From positions 67,618,972-67,682,971 of the forward strand of contig CM055097.1 in NCBI GenBank assembly GCA_029204225.1: a stretch of 64,000 nucleotides of DNA, given 5' to 3'. Of the stretch, positions 49,440-60,592 are shown in pieces. The number at the start of each line of letters is the position of its first letter. Position 1 is the first letter of the stretch. A program made the position numbers and the translations under genes. This DNA is from Diphasiastrum complanatum. Taxonomy: Eukaryota; Streptophyta; Lycopodiopsida; Lycopodiales; Lycopodiaceae. Under the pieces are notes generated by a model. It saw only the letters and a program-made list of their open reading frames with translations. It searched no databases and was not told the DNA's origin.

Positions 49440-49655
49440 TTTTGCAAGCAAAGTTACAAGCCGATTCGATCGGGTCAAACCGATTCGAACCAGCCTAGTC
49501 GAACCCGGGAAAAAAAAAACTCCAAAACGTTTTTTTGGCTTTTTCTTTTCCCTAGTTTGAACCGGATTTATGTTCGAACTGACTCCGAATGGTTCGAATG
49601 GTTCGAACCAACTCCGAATGGTTTGAACGGTTCGAACCGCGATTTGTGCAACTAT
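49440..49655. repeat. GGTTCGAA/TTCGAACC motif cluster
   Basis: Variants of GGTTCGAA and its complement (ccgattcgatcggg, ccgattcgaacc, gtttgaaccgg, ggttcgaatggttcgaacc, ggtttgaacggttcgaaccg) flank a central A10/T7 tract with ggctttttcttttcc. The right edge, tttgtgcaactatg, is the reverse complement of the 47.5 kb cluster's edge (catagttgca). Confidence 0.75.
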
Positions 49656-49936
49656 GTTCGCAAGAAGTCCATCTCTTGAGGTGGTTGATGCCACTCATTA
49701 TCCTAGACACAACATCGATATACTTTTCTTGCCGTACTAGCAGACATGCAATTCTCGTTTGAGGTCTTCGTCCAAGTTACAACATGCTGGCCTGTGCTGA
49801 TTATTTCTATCTTTAGCGGCGCATTTTGTCCACCAACCATGCTCTCTAGTTAGATCTTGTGCAAGCTGAAGCCTAAAATAGCTCGCAGGCATGGCCAAAC
49901 CAACATTAGGAGTGCAAATAAACGTTAATTTCTAAC

Positions 49937-52900
49937 ACTCCCCCTTAATGTTTACTTTGTTATCTATTATCCCTAGAAGTTCTCTAAACTTCTGAAAGTT
50001 TTCTTTCCAAGTCCTTTGTTAAAGATATCTGCAACTTGCTCTTTTGTAGGGCAATAAATAAGCTCCATTTCACCACTTTAAATCTTCTCTCCGATGAAGT
50101 GTTGTTGTACTTCGATGTGCTTTGTCTTGTCATGAAAACTGGATTCTTCGCCCGTTTAATACGACTTCGATTATCACGTTGAAATACTGTAGGTGTATCA
50201 TGTACCATATGAAGATCCTGTAGAATCCTTCATAACCATATTGCTTCACTTGTTGCACTCGTAGTAGCTTGGTACTTTGCTCTGTAGATCATAATGCAAT
50301 AGGATGCTGCTTCTTTGAACTCCAAGATATAGAATCTGAACCAAGACTAAAGATATAACCTATAGTAAATTTTTGATTTTCTACATCTCCAGCCCAAGCA
50401 GCATCCACATATCCCTGCAATTGCAAAACAGCTTGTCTTCCGTAGAAAATACCAAACCTCAAAGTACCCTTGATATACCTGAGTACTCGCTTAGCAGCTT
50501 TCTAGTGAATCTACTTAGGTTTAGCCATAAACTGACTAACCGTACTAACAACATATGCATTATCTGGTCTTGGAGTTAGATTTGCACTCTGACATATTGA
50601 ACTTTTCAAGAGCATACTTAGATTGAGAAATAAATAGTGCATGTGCTACTCTCCATACCTCAATCCCAAGAAAGTATTGTAATGAGCCAAGATCTTTCAT
50701 ATCAAACTTTGATGAGAGATTTTTCTTAATATTTTGAATCAAATCACGATCTGAATATGTGATAACAAGATCATCCACATACATCACTACAATAACAATA
50801 TGATTATCCTTGATCTAGATTCAAAACATAAAGTGTAAGCTCTGAACTACTCCTTTGAAAACCAAGCTTCTCAAAGTATGTGTCAATCCTCTTGTACCAT
50901 GCCCTGGGCGCTTGCTTTAGTCCGTATAATGTCTTGTCCAACTTGCAAACCTTGTCTTCCTATCCTGCTACTATGTATCCCTCTGGCTACTCCATGTAGG
51001 CTTCCTCCTCTAGAAATCCATTCAGGAATGCTCTCTTAACATCTATTCATTGAATATCCCATCCAATGATCCAAACTGAGTTGCTAATGACAAAAGTGTC
51101 CTCATAGTAGTTAACTTAGCAAGTGGTGCAACGTTTTTTCATAGTCGATTCCTTCTTGTTGAGCATACCCTTTTGCAACGAACCTTGCCTTATGTTTATC
51201 TATAGAACCATCTGATTTATACTTAGTTCTAAAGATCCACTTGCATCCAATGTCCTTTTTACTTGTAGGTAACTGAACAAGCCTCCAAGTCTTGTTTTTT
51301 ACGATTGAGTTATACTCCTCATCCATAGCTTTCTTCCAAATATCCTGTGTAAGCTTCCTTTAGAGTCCGATTCTCTACTACAACTTTTTGTAGGACTTTG
51401 ATTCAAAAGGTAAACCGTTGTTTGAACTTCTTCACCCCAAAACATTTTTAGAAGTTTCTTACTTTTAAGAATGCTCCTTGCAGTTTCCACAACAGACCAA
51501 GTCTTCCTTTCCACAACTCCATTTTGTTGAGGCGTTTCCATACTTGCAAATTGTCTCTTAATACCATATCCTTGCAATACACCTGAAACTCTGTAGAAAG
51601 ATACTCCCCCTTTATCCGAATGAAGTATCTTAATCTGTCTATTTGTTTCTTTCTCCACCTGTGTCTTAAACCATGTGAAATACTTGAATGTCTCACTCTT
51701 ATTCTTGAGAAGATATACCCACATCTCCCGAGGATAATCATCAAAAAACACCTTAACGTAACCCTGTAAGACTGAGTTTTCATAGGGCCACACAAATCTG
51801 TATGAACAAGTTCTAGAACTTCTCGCCCTAAAAGTACGGCATGGAAGTTTTTTCATATGATGTTTCTCTAAGACACAACCCTCACAAAACTTGTGATCAT
51901 AAACAACTTGAGGTAAACCAGTAACCATATTGTATTTCCTCGAGACTTGTAGACTATTGAAATTCAGATGTCCAATCCTTTCGTGCCATAACTTACTCAC
52001 TGGACCAATATCTGCAATACTTGCATGATGATCCACCACTAACACTTGAGCTTGAAGTTTGTACAACCTTCTTGCAAGAATGCCCTTGGTTACTGCTTTG
52101 CTGTCCTTCCTCTTGATGAGACACCGTTCTTCATCAAATTGTACAATCATATGTTGCTTCACAATAGTTGAAATTGAGAGTAAGTTTTTTTTGATTTCTG
52201 GTACATAAAGCACATCCTATGTCTCCAATCTTTCCTGAAGGTAGTTGAACCTGTACTTTTCCAACTCCCTTCATATCATATGTGTAGTTATCTCCCAACT
52301 TCAGATTTGATCCATCATCTAGTTCTTGAAAACTAGATAACCAATCTCGCCTAGGTGTCATATATTTTGATGCACCTGAATCAATAAACCAACACTCCTC
52401 TTCCATTGAGAAGTCACCTGAAGATGTTGATGCCGAAAACAACTCATAATCGTCAAGATCCAAAGTTCTTATCTTAGTATTAACTCCTTCAACAAAATTT
52501 CCATCTTGCTTCTTCTTGAACTTGTTTTCTAGCACTCCTTTGCGTAATGCCTTGGCTTTCCACAAATAAAGCAATTTCTTTTTCAAATTGGTTTCTTTCC
52601 ATCTTCCGGTTGATCCTGCTGCTTCTTATTCCCTTTGTTCTTTTTCTCTTTGCCAGCTTTCTTGGAACTTTGCCCTTGCTTCTTTGCTAAGAATGCCCGC
52701 TCCTTGAAATCGTCCATGTTAACAAGATTTTGTCGTCTCATTTCCTCCCGTAGCAGCATTGCATTCAACTCATTGAAAGAGGCCTTTTGCATCTTGAACT
52801 TCCAGATGCTAAAGTTTGTACCATCTAGCTTACTAGATTCCGGTAACCCAACATCATTCAATCCTGCCATTGGCAAACAATAATACTGATCAGTAGCAAC

Positions 52901-53345
52901 TTTTCTTCGACGATCCCATCTCCTTCTAGAAGATCCACGTTGTCCTCATAACAACGTTGAGTCCTCATGCAACTAATGTTCCTTCAATAATCTGACTGCC
53001 CATTTGCAAAAACAATCTCTCCCCCTCATGTAGAATCTTGATAGCTTCCAAGATTAAGAAGCTAGCTCTAATACCATGTTGAAATTTGATGCTCAAATTC
53101 AAGATAGGAGTGAACTAATCCTATTAGCACTCACACACACCAATCAAGATCAACATGAGAGATTAAAGAGAACTTATATTAATCAAAGAATGAGCATAGC
53201 TCTCTATAGTGGAATGAATGGAGGTGGCGCCAGCCCTCCTTATATAATTTCTCTAGTCCTTAGCAAAAGCATAAAGCAAAAAGCAAAAAGCAAAAAGCTG
53301 TTGACTATAGACATTCGGGGTGCAAATAAACATTAATTTCTGACA
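49937..53345 (-). mobile_element. nearly full-length but decayed Ty1/copia element
   Basis: On minus the right end is an LTR of about 265 bp (53345 to about 53081; starts TGTCAGAAATTAATG, ends TTTCAACA), then PBS TGGTATTAGAGC. Gag: SSKLDGTNFSIWKFKMQ joined directly to KASFNELNAMLLREEMRRQN (internal deletion). Protease: CWFIDSGASKYMTPRRDW (about 52370). Pre-integrase: LWHERIGHLNFNSLQVSRKY and CEGCVLEKHHMKKLP. Integrase: ILHSDKGG and ETPQQNGVVERK. RT: CKWIFRTKYKSDGSIDKHKA and MMYVDDLVITYSDRD (about 50770). RNase H is largely eroded, then a G-rich polypurine tract at 49938-49948. The left LTR keeps only about 36 bp of similarity (GTGCAAATAAAC.TTAATTTCT) before diverging. Many stops. Confidence 0.85.
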
Positions 53346-53539
53346 TGATTGTGGTACAAATGTATGAAAGCTAATGTGGACATATGTTTTTTTGTGAATG
53401 TGACTTGTACCTACTCCCATGTGATTGGTGATGCGAGTAGTGATATTGTGGCATTTTGTCCACGCTATGCATGATGAAGACTTTGTGGTTGGACTCCATA
53501 GGGTTGATGTCATGTCTCCTTTGTTATGTCAAGTTCTAT

Positions 53540-53985
53540 CTTGCACATAACATTGATGTATCATTTAGTTGGATATTCCAAGGTGTGATCCACTTATGGA
53601 AGACTTAACCACCAATCACTCTTCAGAAGCTCTTTTGCACTCTCTTGATTTCAACCTTCTCGGTTATAGTAACTCTCCCACCCAAAATCTCACACCCATG
53701 AAGTAGGATCGAGATGAATAGTGATTCAAATAGTTTCCTCTACTTAGGCTATCTTCGTAGGTCAAATGTGACAACATGATGCTTTTTTAACAAATGTGAT
53801 CTTGCACTATTCCTCCTACATTCTTATAATAGCTAAAGGTAGAATCAAGAATACTCTTTGAGCAGATTATTGTTTTTATTTTTGTCAATTGATCAAAAGG
53901 ATGACCCTTTGTAGAAATTTTGAGGTGTTTAGGTGTTGTTGGAGGCTTTGAGGAGTGTTGGCCAAAAGTAACATGCCTTGAGTGC
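53540..53985 (-). pseudogene. possible LINE fragment joined to copia
   Basis: Minus text SLFISILLHGCEILGGRVTI followed by EKVEIKRVQ resembles the post-RT part of plant LINEs (a Tyr/His-Gly-x-E-x-W/L-G block then KIExIQ). It borders the copia RT at about 53985. 53346-53539 shows nothing recognisable. Confidence 0.4.
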
Positions 53986-56000
53986 TTGCAATCGTACAAA
54001 GCTTTGTTAAGCTTACATACCAGATGCTCTTTGCCCTCAGCCTCAAAACCTTGTGACTGCTCCATGTAAACCTCTTCCTTCAATTTTCCATTGAGGAAGG
54101 CACTTTTAACGTCCATTTGTTGAATGTCCCAATGAAAATAGGGCCAGTACCAACATGGTTCTTAGCATGTCATCTTAGCAATAGGAACGAAAGTCTCATC
54201 ATAGTCAAGTCCATTGAGCAAAACCTTTTGCAACAAGTCTTGCCTTATGCTTTTCTATCTTTCCACTTGTTTGATACTCGGTCCTGTAATCCCATTTACA
54301 ACTTATTGGTTGCTTCCCATCAAGTAAGCCCACAAGCTCCCATGTGTCATTCCGCATAATGGAGTTGTTTCTCTTGCATGGCATTTTGCCATATATTTAC
54401 CTTATCAGCTTCATAGAATGGCTGTGGCTCGTGTGATTTTAAGATAGATGTCATAAGCACAAAGTTCGTCTTCTGACTCTTGCGTTGCATAGGTTTCCTA
54501 TAAGATCGCCTCACACCTTCCTCTATCTTTGATTGTTTTCCAATACCACCTCAGTAGACTCTTCGAAGGGAGAGGTAATGTAGATGGTGACCATGCATCC
54601 CAATGTGTCTCTCTAGCCCTCTTTGCCCTTTCCACTTGCGTCTCATCAATATGCTCTTCTTGTTCTTGTCTTGTTCTTGAGTCTGAGAGGTCTCTTGATT
54701 GGGCTCCTTTGAGATTTGCTCACTGGAATCAATAACTGGAAGATACTCACTCTTACCATTGTACTCATGCTCTTCCACTTAAGGTGCATGGTCTTCATTA
54801 AAGGCAACATCTCTACTTAGAATCTTCTTTGTAGTCTCAAGATTATACAATACGTACGCTTTTGCTTCCTCACTATATCCCAGATGTACACTTGGCAGAT
54901 TTTGCATCTAGCTTCTTCCTGTCATCCTTGGGTATGTATGCATAGGTGGTACATCCAAATACTCAAAGTTGTCCCACCTTTGGCTTATTGCCACCGTATG
55001 CCTATTCAGGCGTGATTCCCTCCACTGCTTTCATAGGCTCCTGTTTAGCAAGAATATAGCAGTATACACAGCTTCAACTTAGAAAGAGTTTTGGAACGTC
55101 TTAGCCTTGAGCATGCTGCGTGCACACTCAACTATGGACCTATTCTTTCTCTCAGCAACACCATTTTGTTAAGGAGTATCTGGAGTAGCAAACTGATGCG
55201 TGATTCCAAGTGAGTTGCACAGATCACTGAACTCTCTTGATATGTACTCACCACCCTTGTCAGATTCGAGTAGTTTTATCTTCATGCTAGTTTGTGTTTC
55301 AACCAAAGCCTTGAAGATCTTGAAGCACTTGATTGCCTGAGATTTTTGCTTCAAAAAATGAACCCATACCTTCCATGGAAAGTCATCGATGAAGGTCATG
55401 AAGTAGAAAGCCCTCCCTGCGAATCTAGTTTGCATGGGTCCACACAAGTACTTGCTTTGTCCTGACAACTTTTGATTTAGGAAATCTTTGTTACTTGCCA
55501 AGTGACACCCTTTACAAAAGTCATTGTCTGACTTGATAGAGGTAATCTAGTTACCATGGCATGCTTCGTCGGCACCTGTAGGCTTTGATAACTTAAGTGC
55601 CATATCTCTCGTGCCATAACTTATCCTAACTAGAAGTCTTTGCAACATAGGCTTTCTGATTCGGAATAGTAGTAATTAACCTATAAAGACCACCTTTCTG
55701 CAATCCTTTTGCAATGATCCTATCATCATGCTCATTGTCCTTCACTAAACAAGTAGACTCATTAAACACCACTGTGATGTTTTGTTTAGTAATGGCAGGA
55801 TCTTGGCTAAAAGGACATTCTTTATGATCTTTACTTCCCTTGAAGGAAGTTTCACAGGCACCGTTCCCTTGCCTTTGATGTTGTGTTATCCCCAAGGCAT
55901 ACACAATGTCCACAATTTTTGCTTTGAGGAATCAAACCAATCTTGATGTGGAGTCATGTGTTCAGAGGCACCAGAATCCATGTACCAACCAAGACTCGTG
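53985..56000 (-). mobile_element. truncated Ty1/copia element (third family)
   Basis: Read on minus from about 56000: protease GWYMDSGASEHMTPHQDW (about 55990), NITVVFNESTCLVKDNEHDD, pre-integrase remnants, integrase FMTFIDDFPWKVWVHFLKQK, KIKLLESDKGGEYISREFSD and ITHQFATPDTP, then decayed C-terminal integrase. RT follows with MDVKSAFLNGKLKEEVYMEQ and HLVCKLNKALYDCKHS, where copia similarity ends (about 53985). Gag, RT active site, RNase H and both LTRs are missing. Stops and shifts are frequent. Confidence 0.82.
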
Positions 56001-56129
56001 GCTCCATGATGATTTGGTGTGGAACCGAGGGCTTAGCTCAGATCATGTGTCGTATAGATGAGAGATATTGGATGAGATACCAGTTTACCAAGTCTTTGCA
56101 ACATGTAAGGATGTGGGAGCCACAATAGT

Positions 56130-56325
56130 ATCAAAGAGTAGGCACTTACTCGGGGCATCCCAAATACATATGCTGAAACAGGTTCTCTCTAGTTGGACAA
56201 CGGGAGTATTTCTTCCCAAGATTAGGTAGAGCTGCTCGTATCATATAGAAAGTAGGTATAGAAAAGGGAACCCCCACAATTAGGTGTAGGATGACACTAC
56301 TTCCAAGGGTTGGCTGTCAAATATA

Positions 56326-56328
<3 letters not shown>
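56130..56328 (-). pseudogene. LINE fragment interrupted by another LINE
   Basis: The sequence agtgtaggatgacactact ... ggctgtcaaatataagc matches 58250-58392 of the next LINE (minus text DGQPLEVVSSYTYLGVLF there). It stops exactly where the (GA)n array of the next feature begins, so a later LINE copy appears to have inserted at this point. Confidence 0.65.
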
Positions 56329-56420
<92 letters not shown>

Positions 56421-57150
56421 TTAATGTCTTTTCCATGCCAAAGGCATATCAGACTAGTAAATGTACATGTCAAGTATTTGGTAACAGTGGGAGCGTGTGA
56501 AACGTCTCCGAAACAGTAAAGAAAGAAACGGCTACTATGAAGTAAAATAAATGCGATGAGATATGTAGGAGCATAGATGCAACTGGATTTCTAAATAAAG
56601 TAGAACACTATCATCATGTCCTGCTAATGATATAGGATGTGATACAAGCTGTAACATGGGGGAGCTTTGGTAGCCGCTGGCATCGTCTAGGAAGATGAGA
56701 TGTGTATCTCCTCATGATAGATCGGATGGCTCGAGCTGCAACATGACTATGAGTGGTTCACTGTTTCTGATCTTTGTGAACAGTTACGGCATCATCATCA
56801 TCATCATCTTTGTGAACGTGTACGACATCGTCATCATCCTAGAGAAGAAAGAGGTAATCAGAGGTTGAGAAATAAGATGATTATGTTGAGCTGTCTGACA
56901 TAGGAACATCTCTCGTATCATAAGTGCAACACAGTGGGAGTCCTCATATGCTATGAGCGACCGTAGTGTGGTCTCAGACTCCAACTCACCTGTTACGAGC
57001 CTGTAACCAGTGCCGAACCCTAGAGAACACAGGATGTTAGATACCACTGTCAGGGGCATGTCCAGCAGCGTACACATCCGACAGGGCAAGACAGTGTGAG
57101 TAGTGTGCCCCGGCACGGACCATAGCCATGGCAGGCCTAACACAGTCTAG
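56329..57150 (-). mobile_element. LINE 3' end with (TC)n tail
   Basis: On minus: IAYEDSHCVALMIREMFL (parallel to IAYEDPHCVVIMIRGMLL in the 57 kb copy), a 3' UTR with CATCAT repeats and ggagacgtttcacacgctcc, then ttggcatggaaaagacatta ending AATAAA and a (TC)n tail (plus (GA)n 56329-56416, 88 bp). The purely dinucleotide tail takes the place of poly(A). Confidence 0.7.
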
Positions 57151-57353
57151 GGACCCTGTCAGCAGGATAGGGCCCCACGTTGGGTCTCGACGTGCAGTCA
57201 GCCACGTCAGTGCCACGTGGCCGACACTTGGCAGTATGCATGCTACCAGTCCTCATACTGGGCTAGGAGGGGCTTACATGAATTTGGGTGGTACGCTGTC
57301 TCATGTCTTTGTGTCAGGAGCCATCATCAACCTCACTATCCGCCGAGGCTAGA
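57151..57353. other. spacer between LINE copies
   Basis: Moderately GC-rich, with repeated CACGT words (gccacgtcagtgccacgtgg). No protein recognised. Confidence 0.4.
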
Positions 57354-58850
57354 TCAAGCTATGAACTCTTGCAAGAGAAGAAGGATGTGATCTGGAGCTG
57401 TGTCAGAGCGACTAGACTGAGTTTGCTGACATAGATCTTGTCGCAGAAGTAACATCCCTCTGATCATGATTACAACACAATGTGGATCCTCATATGCTAT
57501 AGTTGTCCGTAAAGTGACTGGTGCATCTCGAAAAAGACAGTGATATCTCCCTCCGATCTCATAGTATGTTGGACATCTGAATAAGAAGTGCTCCTCATAC
57601 TCTATCTCAGATAGTGAGCACACCGGGCAAATCCGCTCCTCCCATGGGGTACTCTGAAAACGCCCAGTCTCAATCACAAGTTGATGTGATGAGACTCTGA
57701 ACTGACCCAGTATGAACCTCAGACCATGCGATAATCATGAATCCAAATAACATGGTAGAACTGGGAGCCCTACTGTATCCAACTCCATGAAGTGGTCCGA
57801 TAGTAGTCGGGTTTGACCCCAAGGTGGCCCTACCACGCTTGACTCAAATATGCTATGCATAGGAACCGTCTGATGTAGTCATGGAAGGTCCATGATAGAA
57901 ATGCCAAGTGTCTCAAGCATACGAGAATCTTGAGAAAACCATGATAGTTGGAAGCCCTGACTATGTGCTGAGATGAGGTAAGTGCTGACTATGTGTACCT
58001 TTGCGCATCCAATGGGAATAATTTGACTCTCTAAATTAATGTGATAAGTTGAGAGATGGCATCAAGCTGAATGGGTGGAACTGCAAACTCAGCCATAATG
58101 ATCTGGCTCGTATCTTACGTGATAGCATAAGGATCTGCAAGTGCGAGATACTGGCCCAATCAGATGAAGAGAGACCTATACACCATGCCTCTGTTAGTGT
58201 GGTAGGGGTAACAAGAGTGTCAAAAAGCCGATATTTACATGCAAAACCTCTCTAGCTATACAAGGGAAGCATGTCACTTCCCAAGTCTAGCTGTCGCAGC
58301 TTGTCTCATAGCAAATACAGGACCAGTAAAGAGAACACCTAAGTAAGTGTAGGATGATACAACCTCCAGTGGCTGTCCGTCAAAGATAAGCTCCGTTGCT
58401 GCATGAATGCCTTGGATGTATTGAAGACCATAAACTTGGTCTTTGCAATGTTAACCCTCAAACCCCATTTGGTACAAAAAGCATGAAGATTGTAACTAGA
58501 GTCATATCATCCGCATAAAGAAGGATGGCAATCAAAATGTCACCAAGCCTGCAATCCGTACCACTGCATTGCTCAATGACTCTCTCAAGCTCATCAATAT
58601 ACAATCCAAAGAGTGTGGGGGCGTGGGAGCAACCCTACGTCACCCCAATGGTGCTCCATATGTGGTCCGGGATTCTGATATAACTTTGAAAGCAACCCAG
58701 AGACAACAACACGGTTGAGTAGAGTGGCTAAGATGGGAGAGACTAGGACAACAATGTGGATCAACAATTTAGATTCAAGGTCCTCAATACTCTGGTACGA
58801 TGAGTCTTTACTCTCTTAATGGCCATGTGGATCATGTCGGGAGTGAAGAA
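57354..58850 (-). pseudogene. LINE (non-LTR) reverse transcriptase and zinc-knuckle region
   Basis: On minus from about 58850: APTLFGLYIDELERVIEQC (RT motif; an in-frame TAG sits in place of the Gln of the usual QGC), LGDILIAILLYADDMTLV (RT active site YADD, about 58510), ELIFDGQPLEVVSSYTYLGV, then after decayed text the zf-RVT-like block ERICPVCSLSEIEYEEHFLF-RCPTYYEI (about 57620) and IAYEDPHCVVIMIRGM. The endonuclease domain and the first RT motifs are absent. The 3' end at 57354 is truncated and lacks the TC tail. Confidence 0.8.
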
Positions 58851-59018
58851 GGTGAATTCACATGGGCGTGGGACATAGAGATGGGTGAATCAATATATAT
58901 AGTGTATAGTGAGGTAAAGATTGCATTGCCTTGCGAAAATATGATTGTTCTCAATAGAGTTTGAACTCTAAGATGTTCTATAGATGATCCATCCACTATA
59001 ACCTTCCTTCCGACCAAC

Positions 59019-59021
<3 letters not shown>

Positions 59022-59095
<74 letters not shown>

Positions 59096-59616
59096 CTTTA
59101 TTAATGTCTTTGAGATACCCTAAGGTACATAGGACTAAGAAAAGGTACATGTCAAGTGTGAAACCATAGGAGCTTAAAGCTCGATAATCCAAAAGAGTTA
59201 ATAACTGCAAACAAATGCTATATATAGGCTGTATGAAAAGTGTGCCTGGCCCAGTCAGGGTCCATCGGCCTGGTATGATACACCATGATGTCACCTGAAA
59301 GAAAGTGTGTATGGTATGCTGTGATGGTATCACTAGATATGTCGCTCTTCTCTGTCGCCGGCTATGTTGTCGAAGTGTCCGCTGCCGTAAACCTCCTCTA
59401 GTAGCAGGCTCTCTATCTAGGTGTCGACATTGTCTCTGCTGTCGATGTCTAGAAACACCAGGAATCTCAGCCTCTCCCTTCGAATCACTGCTCACCTCGG
59501 ATCTCACACGACGGCGAGATATGTACTCTCTAATGCTCAGCTGGACTAAAGATGGTGTGTCTATAGAAAGTCTCCTCATCCACATGTCCGGACATCTCCG
59601 TGTCACGCATATAAAA
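59022..59616 (-). mobile_element. third LINE 3' end with (TC)n tail
   Basis: On minus, acttgacatgtaccttttct, tagtcctatgtaccttaggg, then aagacattaataaag and a (TC)n array (plus (GA)n 59022-59094). It is aligned by eye with the 56 kb and 25 kb copies. Upstream on minus (59280-59600) is an Arg-rich frame (SRHRQQRQCRHLDREPATRG) of unknown nature. 58851-59021 shows nothing recognisable. Confidence 0.6.
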
Positions 59617-60592
59617 TGTTGGTAATTTAATTATGAGGCCATCATAAGGGTCAATAATTAATACCAAAATAATTAAGTAGACCCCTATTATACATTGAAT
59701 TAAATTCATGGGTCCTACTTAATAATACACTCTATGTTAACTTTACGTAGTAGTAGAAGATTCTAGAAATTCCTATTAGAGTAGAATAATCTAGAATGTT
59801 TAGCTTCTAGACTTTTCTAATTTATTTTTTAAAATAGAGAGTAGGATCTAATTTTTGGAGAACACTCCTAGAGAGAGAGTGAACGTAGAGAGGAGAAATT
59901 TTCTGTGTGCAGTCTATCAGGAGAACTAACAGTTCTTGAGTGGAGAATGATTAAAACTGAATGGAGAAAGATTCAGATCAGTAAATCGCTCTACAGAAGC
60001 TATAGACTTCATTTAGATGCTCAGTACATTTGAGTTTCTCTCACATTCTTCTATTTTCTTTGTATTTTCAAGAAAATGAAGATTTCTTTCATAAAATCCA
60101 TCGTACATTGAATATCTAATGTTTCTGTTTGATTCATTTCATAAGCTAATAGTATGTAAATGATATTCAAACATCAATACTTATCTCACATGAATGAGAA
60201 TCAATCATCAGTTTACTTTTTATAAGACTTTGTGAAGGATTTCACATTTTTATCCATAATTTTTTGATGAATGATCCAAAACAAGTTTTGTAAAGTGGAG
60301 ATAGGGCGATTTCTACTCTGCTAGGACTCTTTTGAGTCACACAGGTCATGCCACGTGTCAGTATGATACTTGTCCAACGTGGATAAGCTGATACAAAAAT
60401 AGGAAACTGACCAAAAGTCAGTACACTGTATTCTGTAGTGATTTTTATGATTAAAATCACATCTGAATCTTCATTCAATAATTTCAGATCTATATTTGAC
60501 AACTGTTACGTGTCGTTAGACCATTGTTTGACTGATAATTTCATAGACTACAAAATAGTCTATCACATATTCTCCTTGATAAATTCTTAACA
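59617..60592 (+). repeat. 5' LTR of the right-edge copia element
   Basis: 976 bp from TGTTGGTAATTTAATTATG to TTCTTAACA, followed one base later by PBS TGGTATCAGAGC (60594-60605). A 3' LTR fragment at 63945-64000 repeats 60401-60460 almost exactly (ctgaccaaaagtcagtacac). Confidence 0.88.

Noticed and set aside
49440-49655. Simple microsatellite annotation for the TTCGAACC region
   Set aside because: The words are variable, alternate in orientation and surround an A/T core, so it is not a plain tandem repeat.
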